The translations under genes and the position numbers were made by a program. Shown here piece after piece: positions 16,972-25,593 of a stretch of 64,000 bases of DNA (positions within the stretch are counted from its first letter, which is position 1; each line of letters begins with the position of its first letter). The stretch is from the NCBI RefSeq assembly GCF_003386205.1, contig NZ_QRDY01000005.1:248001-312000 (forward strand), read 5' to 3'. The stretch is from Cohnella lupini (GTDB taxonomy: Bacteria; Bacillota; Bacilli; Paenibacillales; Paenibacillaceae). The notes under the pieces are model-generated. The model did not search any database, had not been told where the DNA came from, and worked only from the letters and a program-made list of their open reading frames with translations.

Positions 16972-18531
16972 ATGAATCTCTGGGATTTGATTATAAGCCG
17001 GAAAGAAGATATTTATCGGGCGACGATAGAGCATATCCAGCTTTCTCTTATCGCATTGCTGATCGCGATCGTCATATCGATTCCAACGGGTCTATTGCTG
17101 ACCAGATTCCCCAAGTTCGCCTCGCCGGTAATCGGTATAGCTTCCTTATTTCAGACCATACCCAGCTTAGCCTTGCTCGGGTTTATGATCCCGATTCTCG
17201 GTATAGGAAAGCTTCCCGCGATCGTCGCGCTAACCGTCTATGCCCTGCTCCCCATTCTCAGAAACACGTATACCGGTATCATGAACGTGGAGAAGCCGAT
17301 TAAGGAAGCCGGGATCGGCATGGGCATGACGAGTATGCAGGTCATGTTAAAGGTAGAGCTTCCACTCGCTTTGAGCGTGATCATGGCGGGAATTCGCACG
17401 GCAACGGTCATGTTGATCGGCGTTGCCACTCTCGCTTCCCTCGTCGGTGCCGGAGGATTGGGCGATCTTATCTTCCGTGGGATCTCGACAGTCAACACCG
17501 AGCTCATATTAGCCGGCACCATTCCTTCGGCATTGTTAGCGTTGCTATTCGACTTTATTCTGGGACGAATGGAGAAGGCCGTTACGCCCAAAGGCATTCG
17601 GCCGAACGGCAAAAAAACTTCAAGGCTCGTTAAGAGACTGGAAATCGGGCTAGGCTCGATCATCGTGATCGCCGTAATTGCGGCGATTATCTTACAAAGC
17701 AACCCTTCGGGTTCCGATTCGGTCGTCGTCGGAGGAAAAAACTTTACCGAACAGGATATTTTGACGCATATGATCGCTTCTTTGATCGAATCGAAGACGG
17801 ATCTGAGGGTCGTCCGAAAACCTTTTCTCGGAGGATCCGACATTACCCATAACGCCTTGATCAAAGGAGACCTCGATATTTACCCGGAATATACCGGAAC
17901 GGGCTGGACATCCGTCTTAAAGCAGCAACCGCTAGGCGGCGATCCGGATATTACTTATCAAAAGGTGAAAGCAGCCTACGAGCAAAATTTTAATGTCACA
18001 TGGCTCAACCCGATAGGGTTCAACAATACTTACACGTTTGCAATGAAGAGAGAACGCGCCGAGCAAGCAGGAATAGAAACTTTTACGGATCTGGCGAAGA
18101 AATCTCGGAAATATATCCTCGGTGCCACGCATGAGTTTTTGGAACGTCCCGATGGATATAAGGGAGTGCAACAGGCTTATGGGATAAAGTTTAAGGAAAC
18201 GAAGGGACTGGATCCCGGACTGACTTATACCGCTGTAAAGGATGGAACGACGGACGTGAACGACGCTTATTCCACGGATGGTCGCATCAAAGCGTTTGAT
18301 CTAAAGGTTCTCAAAGACGACAAGCAGTTTTTCCCACCCTACTTCGCCGTTCCCATCATTCGTATGGACACGCTGAAGGCCCATCCGGAATTAGAAGAAG
18401 TGCTTAATCTGTTGGCCGGGAAAATCGACGATAGCCAGATGTCTGCTTTAAACGGGAAGGTGGATCTCGAAGGACTGCAACCACGAGACGTTGCCGAACA
18501 GTGGCTTAAGGATGCAGGGCTAATCGAATAA
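16972..18531 (+). CDS. Osmoprotectant ABC transporter permease fused to substrate-binding domain
   Basis: A 519-residue fusion. Residues about 1-215 form the permease (SLIALLIAIVISIPTGLLLTRF; motif EKPIKEAGIGMGMTSMQVM as the EAA loop; TLASLVGAGGLGDLIFRGI). After a further helix near 225-245, the rest is an OpuCC/ProX-type binding domain, VVVGGKNFTEQDILTHMI, then LDIYPEYTGTGWTS and FLGGSDITHNALIKGD. Such fusions resemble OpuF/OpuFB-type systems and tether the ligand domain to the membrane. GGGGGAGG precedes ATG 16972. The aromatic residues that cage the quaternary amine cannot be assigned by eye. Confidence 0.93.
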   Translation: MNLWDLIISRKEDIYRATIEHIQLSLIALLIAIVISIPTGLLLTRFPKFASPVIGIASLFQTIPSLALLGFMIPILGIGKLPAIVALTVYALLPILRNTYTGIMNVEKPIKEAGIGMGMTSMQVMLKVELPLALSVIMAGIRTATVMLIGVATLASLVGAGGLGDLIFRGISTVNTELILAGTIPSALLALLFDFILGRMEKAVTPKGIRPNGKKTSRLVKRLEIGLGSIIVIAVIAAIILQSNPSGSDSVVVGGKNFTEQDILTHMIASLIESKTDLRVVRKPFLGGSDITHNALIKGDLDIYPEYTGTGWTSVLKQQPLGGDPDITYQKVKAAYEQNFNVTWLNPIGFNNTYTFAMKRERAEQAGIETFTDLAKKSRKYILGATHEFLERPDGYKGVQQAYGIKFKETKGLDPGLTYTAVKDGTTDVNDAYSTDGRIKAFDLKVLKDDKQFFPPYFAVPIIRMDTLKAHPELEEVLNLLAGKIDDSQMSALNGKVDLEGLQPRDVAEQWLKDAGLIE

Positions 18532-18562
18532 ACCGTCGCTGCTCGCTCCATGAATATCAGTA

Positions 18563-18592
18563 AAGCCCCCACCGCATATGCGTTGGGGGCTT
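18563..18592. terminator. Bidirectional hairpin between convergent genes
   Basis: AAGCCCCCACCGCAT pairs with ATGCGTTGGGGGCTT (one mismatch). It lies between the Opu operon (ending 18531, rightward) and the cysteine-cluster gene (ending 18598, leftward). There is no long T tract on either side. Confidence 0.65.
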
Positions 18593-18597
18593 GCGCG

Positions 18598-18945
18598 TTA
18601 TTTGAAATCCTTCCAAGTATAGTCGTTGCTCAATATTCCGACATGGGTTTCCTTCGCGTACCAGTTCCCCTTGGCGGCTGCTTCCGGTTTGCGAAAACAA
18701 ACCAAATTATTATGCAATCCAAATGCTTGGCATACGGACGGTCTCGCCGAATGAATGCCGCACTTATCGTTTATCGAATCGTAGAAAATGCAAGTGCCGA
18801 AATGTCGCTCCTGGTTCTCCAATTCCGAACGGCTTTTAGGTGACATCGATTTCAATTTCTTCTTTATACCCTTCAGCTCCTGCCCGGTGACCGGAACAGG
18901 TCCGCAACATAACCCCCTGCATCCTTTGCAAGGAAGACTTTCCAT
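18598..18945 (-). CDS. YkgJ-family cysteine cluster protein
   Basis: 115 residues with the family's metal-chelating cysteines: CKGCRGLCCGPVPV at residues 6-15, FGTCIFYD, then CGIHSARPSVCQAFG. This class (CxxCxxxCC) is annotated as Zn- or Fe-S-binding; its function is not established. ATG 18945 is preceded by AAGGAGG. Single gene, convergent with the Opu operon. Confidence 0.85.
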   Translation of the reverse strand: MESLPCKGCRGLCCGPVPVTGQELKGIKKKLKSMSPKSRSELENQERHFGTCIFYDSINDKCGIHSARPSVCQAFGLHNNLVCFRKPEAAAKGNWYAKETHVGILSNDYTWKDFK

Positions 18946-19089
18946 ATCGAATCCTCCTTAACCGACTCGGCGATTAAAGTTATCGCAACGCATATTACCT
19001 TTATATCATTCCCGTAATTGAATTATCAACGAAAAAGATTAATATTATAACATAAAAATAATTATTTGTAAATGTATTTACTCTCCTGA

Positions 19090-19110
19090 TTTACCATGTG
19101 AACATGTAAA
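19090..19110. promoter_or_regulatory. Dyad upstream of the DrrAB-like exporter
   Basis: TTTACCATGT-GA-ACATGTAAA is an inverted repeat with one bulged base, containing the ATGT/ACAT half-sites known from PadR-type operators. A TATAAT lies at 19180-19185 before the exporter ATPase gene. No PadR-like gene is nearby. The rest of the AT-rich gap 18946-19217 shows nothing else I recognise. Confidence 0.35.
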
Positions 19111-19217
19111 CATCCAAACTATCTTCTAACAATCGCAATCCAAAAGAAATCTCCTCATGGTTTAAATGGTAAATTAAAATATAATGATTTCTTATCTTGA
19201 GTTTGAAAGGAGTACAA

Positions 19218-20222
19218 ATGAGTAAATCCAACGTTTCCGATGATTTTGCGATTGAAGCTGTAAATCTGGTCAAGAAATTCGGAGATCTTCGCGTCGTCGA
19301 CGGAATCTCTCTGAAGGTTCCAAGAGGTTCGATTTATGGATTTCTAGGACCGAATGGCGCCGGTAAAACGACGACGATCAAAATGCTGGCGACTTTATTA
19401 CGTCCGGACGAGGGTTCTGCGAGGGTGATGGGCTTCGATCTGACGAATGATGCCAATCATGTTAGGCAATGCATAAGTCTAACCGGCCAATTCGCATCGG
19501 TCGACGAGGATTTGTCGGGTTTAGAGAACCTGATCCTTATCGCCCGCCTAGTCGGCTTCTCTCGCAAAGGAGCCTTATCCCGCGCGAAAGATTTGTTGAA
19601 GGCATTCGATCTTGAGGATGCGGCGAAACGCCAAGTGAAAAAATACTCGGGCGGAATGCGGCGACGCATCGACATTGCTGCCAGCATCGTGACCTCGCCT
19701 GACCTGCTTTTTCTCGACGAGCCGACAACCGGCCTCGATCCCAGAAGCCGTAATCAGGTGTGGGATATCATACGGGCGCTCGTACGCAACGGAACGACGG
19801 TATTCTTAACGACTCAGTACCTCGAGGAAGCCGACCAATTAGCGGATCGAATCGGCGTCATCGACCACGGCAAATTGATTGCCGAAGGGACAAGTAAGGA
19901 ATTGAAAGCATCGGTAGGCGCGGGAAGACTAACGGTTCACATGAATACGGTGGAGGATCTTGCAAAAGCGCGCCGGATCCTTCAAGAAATGACGGACGAT
20001 CAAGTTGAAATCGATGAGAGATTGCTAAGACTTGTCGTCCATATCGCCAATCACATCGACGCCGCTACCGCCATCAGCCGGCTAGTAACGGAGAACTTGC
20101 AAATATCCGACTTCTCGATGGGGCAGCCAAGCTTGGATGAAGTGTTCTTAACTCTGACCGGTAAGACGACCGGTCAATCCGAATCGAACGAGGAGGTATC
20201 CAATGTCGACCAAGCAGGATGA
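19218..20222 (+). CDS. ABC exporter ATPase, DrrA type
   Basis: ATP-binding subunit of a two-gene ABC-2 exporter, in relatives linked to drug or antibiotic export. Walker A GPNGAGKTTTIKML, Q-loop TGQFASVDEDLSG, signature KKYSGGMRRRIDIAASI, Walker B LLFLDEPTTGLDPRSRN and the DrrA-type C-terminal region with a serine-rich stretch (FSMGQPSLDEVFLTLTG). I use ATG 19218, with AAAGGAG 5 bases upstream, rather than TTG 19197. 334 residues. Overlaps the permease gene by 20 bases. Confidence 0.93.
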   Translation: MSKSNVSDDFAIEAVNLVKKFGDLRVVDGISLKVPRGSIYGFLGPNGAGKTTTIKMLATLLRPDEGSARVMGFDLTNDANHVRQCISLTGQFASVDEDLSGLENLILIARLVGFSRKGALSRAKDLLKAFDLEDAAKRQVKKYSGGMRRRIDIAASIVTSPDLLFLDEPTTGLDPRSRNQVWDIIRALVRNGTTVFLTTQYLEEADQLADRIGVIDHGKLIAEGTSKELKASVGAGRLTVHMNTVEDLAKARRILQEMTDDQVEIDERLLRLVVHIANHIDAATAISRLVTENLQISDFSMGQPSLDEVFLTLTGKTTGQSESNEEVSNVDQAG

Positions 20223-21027
20223 TTATCCCGATTTGCATAAAGTACTCATTCTGACGCAACGTCCCCGAAGACCCGGACCCCTTAGCGCTTCGTTAACGCT
20301 CGGTTGGCGTGCCTTATTGAAAATCAAGTACGTTCCGGAGCAATTATTCGACGTAACCGCATTCCCGGTAATCTTCTTGTTGATGTTTACTTACCTATTC
20401 GGCGGGGCAATTGCAGGATCTACCGGCGAATATTTGGACTTCGTTCTACCCGGGATTCTGGTCATGTCGGTTACGATGATTACCATGTATACGGGAATGG
20501 ATCTAAACAAGGACATTCAGAAGGGAATCTTCGACCGTCTGCGAACGTTGCCTTTCTGGCGTCCGGCCGCATTAGTCGGCGCCCTGCTCGTAGACGCCGT
20601 ACGTTACTTGCTCGCCTCGACTATCATGATTACTCTTGGTTATATTTTAGGCTTTAGACCCGGGAACGGATTCGGCGGCTTAGCACTTGGCGTACTCCTC
20701 TTATTAATATTCGCGTTCAGTCTATCTTGGATTTGGACCTTCTTAAGCCTCGTCGTACGCACGGAAAAAGCTTTAATGGGCATTAGCATGCTGATCTTAT
20801 TCCCGCTTACCTTCTTAAGCAGCGTATTGGTTGACACGTCGACTATGCCGGAGTGGCTGCAGAGCATCGTCGATGTCAATCCCATCACGCTAGTCGTCGA
20901 TGCCGTAAGGGGATGGGTTCATGGCACGGTGACGAATCAAGAGATTTACACCGTTCTAATCGTCTCGTTGGGAATTATTGTCGTATTCGCTCCTCTTACG
21001 ATGTATAAGTACAGAAATAAAAACTAA
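20203..21027 (+). CDS. ABC-2 type exporter permease, DrrB type
   Basis: 274-residue membrane partner of the ATPase just upstream, coupled by overlap and its own GGAGG. About six transmembrane helices are visible: FPVIFLLMFTYLFGG, FVLPGILVMSVTMITMY, the YLLASTIMITLGYILGF and GVLLLLIFAFSLSWIW pair, ISMLILFPLTFLSSVLV, and a last one near the C-terminus (LIVSLGIIVVFAPLTMY). The motif MPEWLQSIVDVNPITLVVDAVR is typical of the ABC-2 permease family. Substrate unknown. Confidence 0.92.
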   Translation: MSTKQDDYPDLHKVLILTQRPRRPGPLSASLTLGWRALLKIKYVPEQLFDVTAFPVIFLLMFTYLFGGAIAGSTGEYLDFVLPGILVMSVTMITMYTGMDLNKDIQKGIFDRLRTLPFWRPAALVGALLVDAVRYLLASTIMITLGYILGFRPGNGFGGLALGVLLLLIFAFSLSWIWTFLSLVVRTEKALMGISMLILFPLTFLSSVLVDTSTMPEWLQSIVDVNPITLVVDAVRGWVHGTVTNQEIYTVLIVSLGIIVVFAPLTMYKYRNKN

Positions 21028-21050
21028 TAATTCAGCATAATAGCGAATTG

Positions 21051-21107
21051 ATAAATGGACAACAAAACCGCGAGCATGAATGCTTAGCGGTTTTGTTGTC
21101 CACTTAT
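21051..21107. terminator. Long bidirectional hairpin between exporter and germination operon
   Basis: A stem of about 20 bp: TGGACAACAAAACCGC (21056-21071) with GCGGTTTTGTTGTCCA (21087-21102), outer ATAA/TTAT also pairing, and an inner AGCAT/TGCTT. Convergent transcription units meet here, so it likely ends both. Confidence 0.7.
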
Positions 21108-21134
21108 CTTTATTTTGACAGATATCGCGAAGTT

Positions 21135-21341
21135 CTAATACCGGGTGAAGAAGTATAGGAAGAAGTAAACCGCTGCGATCAGAATCGCGATGGCGATATT
21201 CACCCATCCCAATACTCTCGCGATTGCCGCCTCCTTCTTCATCGCATCGGAGACGTAGATATTCCTATCTACGAGAAGGAGAATCAATCCCGACAGGAGG
21301 AACGCGACAACGGAATAAATTTCGAACTGTACATTGTGCAC
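21135..21341 (-). CDS. CLC_0170-type small membrane protein of the germination operon
   Basis: 68 residues, two transmembrane segments: VVAFLLSGLILLLVDR and VNIAIAILIAAVYFFLYF, linked by a charged stretch ending in ARVLGW. The pattern LLSGLxLLLVDR...LGWVN matches small proteins often found next to gerA-type operons. Last gene of the operon, 30 bases after gerC. Function unknown. Confidence 0.72.
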   Translation of the reverse strand: MHNVQFEIYSVVAFLLSGLILLLVDRNIYVSDAMKKEAAIARVLGWVNIAIAILIAAVYFFLYFFTRY

Positions 21342-21371
21342 GGGAACTCCTCGCCCCTCTTCCGTATCCTC

Positions 21372-22592
21372 TTACTCGGTTAATCCTATTCTTCTGACCA
21401 CCACTTTAACTGTCGTCGTAATCGGAAGTTCTCCGTACAAACGTTCCCAATCGCTTTCGCTTTTGACGTGTTCGTTCCAATAGGAGCGTTCGTGCGCCCG
21501 GATCAATTCCCCGAATCCGAAAATATCGGAATTAACCTTTTGCGTCCTGCGTATCAAATTTTCGAAGGCATCGTAGGAGGTATGCCTAAATTCCTCCTCT
21601 ACCTTTTTCAGCTTGCTCTCGCTGTCGATCGTCGCCTCGCTCAAGACTTCATCGATCGACGTTTCCATTTTAATATTCAGGAATACATGAGGTTCCCCGT
21701 CGATCATTTTGATTTGCCTCTTCGTGTCACGTCTCAATACGTTCAAAATGACGACCCCGATATCCGGCACTTCGACCAACGGAGAGTAACCTCCGGGATT
21801 GTATCCCATGATTCCCATGAATACTCCGATCTCCAACGCGTTCGTATGGCCGACCATTTTACTGTCCTTGAAATAAGCCAAACCTTTCAAGAGTATGTTT
21901 TCCTTCTGACGGATCGATACGAAGGGCAAGTAGCCCTCCTGTCCAAGCTTCGATTCCGAGCTCCAGAATTCGCCGACGAAATCGGCCGGAAACTTGCCCA
22001 TGTCGTTCGCTTTCTGTAACATCGCCAACAAATATAAAGCGGGAACGCGTTCTAACGGCGGTGCAACGTCCATGAACGGCGCGGCTTCCCTATCGGATAT
22101 GAGTAGCCATGTCGACCGCCGCACTTGCGGATTTCGACGGAAATAATCGTTTACGTCACCCAATCCGCTCTTAGCGACCTCCTCGCTGACCACGATGACG
22201 CGAAGATGGATCAGCGTGCGCGGATCGGCGATTTGTTGTTGCAGCGTATTCAGCGCATCGTCGATCGTATAGCCGAATACCTTAACGACCCACACGGGCA
22301 AATTACTCGCACCTTCTCCGGCTCCGGAGGATTCTCCGGGGCCAAGAGGAACTCGGCCGGGAACCGCGATTTGCACCGTCAATCGGATCATTTTCCCCTG
22401 GAGAGATTTAATGGGTTTCACGTGCGTTACATGTTCATCTACTTGTTCCTCGGGCGAAGCCTTGTCGACCGCCATGGCTAGAATAAGCGCGCGGTCTTCG
22501 ATCTCCAGCTTGTCCCAACAACCCGTTAACACAGAAACCATTGTCGGAACAAGAACGACAAAAACCAGAAATCCCTTAAGCGTTCGAAGCAT
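21372..22592 (-). CDS. Spore germination lipoprotein, Ger(x)C family
   Basis: C subunit of a germinant receptor in the spore inner membrane. 406 residues with a lipoprotein signal: lipobox LTGC, lipidated Cys25, followed by the family motif CWDKLEIEDRALILAMAVDK. Further typical stretches: LRVIVVSEEVAKSGL, FRRNPQVRRSTWLLIS and the C-terminal KVNSDIFGFGELIRA. Start ATG 22592 (TAGGAGAA upstream) overlaps gerB by 17 bases. The middle holds a Gly/Glu-rich insertion (GPGESSGAGEGA). Confidence 0.94.
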   Translation of the reverse strand: MLRTLKGFLVFVVLVPTMVSVLTGCWDKLEIEDRALILAMAVDKASPEEQVDEHVTHVKPIKSLQGKMIRLTVQIAVPGRVPLGPGESSGAGEGASNLPVWVVKVFGYTIDDALNTLQQQIADPRTLIHLRVIVVSEEVAKSGLGDVNDYFRRNPQVRRSTWLLISDREAAPFMDVAPPLERVPALYLLAMLQKANDMGKFPADFVGEFWSSESKLGQEGYLPFVSIRQKENILLKGLAYFKDSKMVGHTNALEIGVFMGIMGYNPGGYSPLVEVPDIGVVILNVLRRDTKRQIKMIDGEPHVFLNIKMETSIDEVLSEATIDSESKLKKVEEEFRHTSYDAFENLIRRTQKVNSDIFGFGELIRAHERSYWNEHVKSESDWERLYGELPITTTVKVVVRRIGLTE

Positions 22593-23682
22593 CGGTTATT
22601 CTCCTATGACCCCGGAAGGTGCTGATCAAGAGTAACAACGCCGGGTAACCAATCGTTAATAGTAATCCGAAACGGTATATGGGGACTCCCGTCGACGTCA
22701 ATATAAACACGTCCCGAGGCAATAACGAAACGATAAAGACGTAGGGGAGCAAAAAGGAAGAGATCAATCGATGATCCCTCAAGCCGAACGTCTCTTTGGA
22801 CGCCGCTACCGAGAAATAGTAGGTGGAAAAAAGCGTCGTGAACACGGAAATAACCCAAACGATGATGAAAATCCCGTCCAATCTCTCTAAGGCTCCGTCC
22901 GGAATGGTGGCGGATCTAGCGGCTTCCAACGTAGGAAACTTCAGATGTTTCGTCTCTTCCGCGCCGAAAGTCGAGATCGAGGAGACGACGATCAGCAGGA
23001 AAATTATACCTGATATTCCTACGCCCCAGATCGTGGACGCGACGATTTTGTTCGGATTCCTCATGTAAGGAATAAGCAAGCACAATACGAAAGCGGACTG
23101 AAACAAGGCGGCTATGCTCATCGCGCCTTTCCAGAACCCATCGGGATGATTGCCGATAATCGGCATCAAGTTAACGGTATCGTAATTTTTAAGAGACGCG
23201 AAAAACATAACGAAGGATATCGCTACAATGGAAGGAAGATAAAAGGAATGCACGTAGCTGAATTTAATGACGGTGCACCGGCAGGAGATAACCGTTATCA
23301 GCAATAGGACCATAATCGTAAATTTGATCGGCGTTTCGGGCAGCAGCACCTCGATGACCACCTCTCCGAACTCCCTCAGGGACAGTCCGGTGCTTGTCGC
23401 GAAGAAGAGGATCAATAAAAGATTAAAGCACCGCGCGACTCGCTTGCCGATTAGTCGTCCCCCGAATTGCATAATGTTCTCTTTCGGATATCTTCTTACG
23501 AGAACCGCAAGGATCACCAACCCGGCAAATGCGATACCGACTGCCGCCAGCGTTACTAACGGCGCCCCGCTATCCGCCGCCTCGGCGGCTATTTTCGGAA
23601 AGGACAATACGCCTACTCCTATGATCGTGCTGATGACGACGGCAGTCGCTCTGATTGCGGTAACGGGATAAGCTCTAATCAC
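22576..23682 (-). CDS. Spore germination permease-like protein, GerB family
   Basis: B subunit of the germinant receptor, an APC-superfamily membrane protein with about ten helices. I use GTG 23682: AAGGAGG lies 9 bases upstream, it overlaps gerA by 8 bases, and it places the first helix (VVISTIIGVGVLSFPKIAAE) normally near the N-terminus. The longer open frame from 23766 runs inside gerA and would add an Arg-rich tail foreign to the family. 368 residues, the usual length. The ligand pocket is in this subunit in known receptors, but the germinant cannot be predicted. Confidence 0.93.
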   Translation of the reverse strand: MIRAYPVTAIRATAVVISTIIGVGVLSFPKIAAEAADSGAPLVTLAAVGIAFAGLVILAVLVRRYPKENIMQFGGRLIGKRVARCFNLLLILFFATSTGLSLREFGEVVIEVLLPETPIKFTIMVLLLITVISCRCTVIKFSYVHSFYLPSIVAISFVMFFASLKNYDTVNLMPIIGNHPDGFWKGAMSIAALFQSAFVLCLLIPYMRNPNKIVASTIWGVGISGIIFLLIVVSSISTFGAEETKHLKFPTLEAARSATIPDGALERLDGIFIIVWVISVFTTLFSTYYFSVAASKETFGLRDHRLISSFLLPYVFIVSLLPRDVFILTSTGVPIYRFGLLLTIGYPALLLLISTFRGHRRITDASNA

Positions 23683-25300
23683 GGTTCGTTTCCTCCTTAT
23701 CCGAGAATTGCAACGGTCTCGCGCTATCCGGCTTGGCGTCATCGCTCGGAAGACGATTTCCATCATACGATTGGAGATAGCTTGGGCGCTTGTTCAACCA
23801 CCATAACGGTCCGCGTATCAACGTATCCTTCATCGCCTCCCAATTGCCAGGCACGATGGGATACAAGTACGGAGCGCCGAAGGATTCGAGGAACAGTAAA
23901 TGATTCGCGATTAAAATTAGGCCGACCATCACCCCGTACAGACCTAATATTCCCGCTAGAATGATTAGCGGAAACCTGAGCATGCGTAAGGAAATAGCTC
24001 CATTATAGGCAGGAGTGGCGAACGAGCCGATTGTCGTAACCGCGATGATGACGATCGTAATCGGACTAGCGAAGCCTGCGGATACCGCCGCCTGACCGAC
24101 GACAAGAACGCCGACGACGGACAAGGCTCCGCCGATCAATTGCGGAAGGCGAATCGTTGCTTCGCGAAGTACTTCCATCGAGATCTCGATGATCAGCACC
24201 TCCAGTACGGCGGGGAACGGCACTCCCGCTCGTCCCCCGGCGACCGCCACGGCGAAGTCGGTCGGCAGAAGCTCCGGATTGTAAGAGATCACGGATACAT
24301 ATAGGGAAGGAAAAATGAGCGAGAAGATAAGCGCCATCAGACGAATGAGCCGAACGAACGATCCCATGAGAAACCGCTCCGTGTAATCGTCCACTGTTTG
24401 GTAAAATTGGCTGAACAGAGCCGGAACGATTAGCGCGAAAGGCGAACCGTCAACTAGGATCGCGACTCGGCCCTCCAGCAATGCAGCCGCCGTTTTATCG
24501 GGACGCTCCGTATTCTGAACTTGCGGGAACGGGGAGAGCGGGTGATCTTCGATAAATTGCTCGATATAACCCGAATCCAGAATCCCATCCGTATCGATCT
24601 TTGAAATCCGCCTCAAGGTTTCCTGGACGAGCTTCGGGTTCGCGACTCCCTCCAAATAACAAACGGCGACTTTGGACTTCGTCCTCGCGCCTATCGGACT
24701 GATCTTTACTCTCATGTCCGTCGTTCGCAGGCGACCCCGCAATAAATTCAAGTTCGTATCCAACAACTCGATGAAGCCTTCTCGCGGCCCCCGCAGCACT
24801 TGCTCGGTCTGCGGCTGTTCGATGGCTCGCTTCTCCACTTTGCGACATCCGACGACCAGCGCTTCTTCGTTACCGTCGATGACAAGGACGACTTTGCCTA
24901 TCATGATGCCTTCGAGAATCAATCCTAACTCGTTCGTTTTTACGGCGAGCGCTACGTTTAAATAATTGTTCATGACATCGTTGAGTTTCAAATAGTCTTC
25001 CGTACCCTGATCGCGCGCATTATTATCGGAAAACATAAGCGGCTTCAAAATCTGTTCGTTTATCCGTTCGAGATCCGCCATAGTGGAAAGAAATACGACG
25101 GCTGCGTCGTAACGGCCGAAAACCCTGAATTCGCGAACTTCAAAGTCGTCGTTTTCTCCAAGTATGGTTCGTAGATGGGATATCGTAACGGGCAAACGGA
25201 TATCGATTAGTTCATCTCTGTAATGATCCAAAATCCGATCCGGTATCGGGACGGAGGTTCTTTGCTTATAGGATTTATATTTATGTAACCAATTTCGCAA
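23675..25300 (-). CDS. Spore germination protein, GerA family
   Basis: A subunit of the germinant receptor. Residues about 1-280 are the hydrophilic N-terminal domain (NELGLILEGIMIGKVVLVIDG; VEGVANPKLVQETLRRISKI; LLEGRVAILVDGSPFALIVP), followed by about five to six membrane helices (LIRLMALIFSLIFPSLYVSV; ELLPTDFAVAVAGGRAGVPFP; MLRFPLIILAGILGLYGVMVG). I choose TTG 25300 with GGGGG 7 bases upstream; the longer ATG 25336 lacks a ribosome site. 541 residues. First gene of the operon. No forespore sigma-G promoter could be assigned with confidence in the gap 25301-25480. Confidence 0.93.
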   Translation of the reverse strand: MRNWLHKYKSYKQRTSVPIPDRILDHYRDELIDIRLPVTISHLRTILGENDDFEVREFRVFGRYDAAVVFLSTMADLERINEQILKPLMFSDNNARDQGTEDYLKLNDVMNNYLNVALAVKTNELGLILEGIMIGKVVLVIDGNEEALVVGCRKVEKRAIEQPQTEQVLRGPREGFIELLDTNLNLLRGRLRTTDMRVKISPIGARTKSKVAVCYLEGVANPKLVQETLRRISKIDTDGILDSGYIEQFIEDHPLSPFPQVQNTERPDKTAAALLEGRVAILVDGSPFALIVPALFSQFYQTVDDYTERFLMGSFVRLIRLMALIFSLIFPSLYVSVISYNPELLPTDFAVAVAGGRAGVPFPAVLEVLIIEISMEVLREATIRLPQLIGGALSVVGVLVVGQAAVSAGFASPITIVIIAVTTIGSFATPAYNGAISLRMLRFPLIILAGILGLYGVMVGLILIANHLLFLESFGAPYLYPIVPGNWEAMKDTLIRGPLWWLNKRPSYLQSYDGNRLPSDDAKPDSARPLQFSDKEETNRD

Positions 25301-25480
25301 ATCATATCCCCCTTTCGAAACACGACGACAACACAATTTCCATTGTTGCTAGTTTTACCCATCGGCTCAAATGTTATGTGAAGAACCGTATTTCGTCCGA
25401 GCGTATTCAAAGGCATTTACGATTTCATCGTTAGCTCCTAAGCAACAAGCCTCCAATCGCTTAACGCTCTCTTAAGGTCG

Positions 25481-25528
25481 AAAAAGGATATCTCTTAGGT
25501 CAATGTTGACCTAAGAGATATCCTTTTT
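25481..25528. terminator. Perfect 23-bp inverted repeat, terminator of the fucosidase operon
   Basis: AAAAAGGATATCTCTTAGG(TCAA) and its exact complement are separated by TG; the minus strand ends in TTTTT. It lies downstream of the GH95 gene (stop 25594) and upstream of gerA, insulating them. It would work in both directions. Confidence 0.85.
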
Positions 25529-25593
25529 CTTGGCGCTACTTTACCGACGGAAATCGAACAGCCGTAGAGTATTGCTCTGCATAATTCATATTA

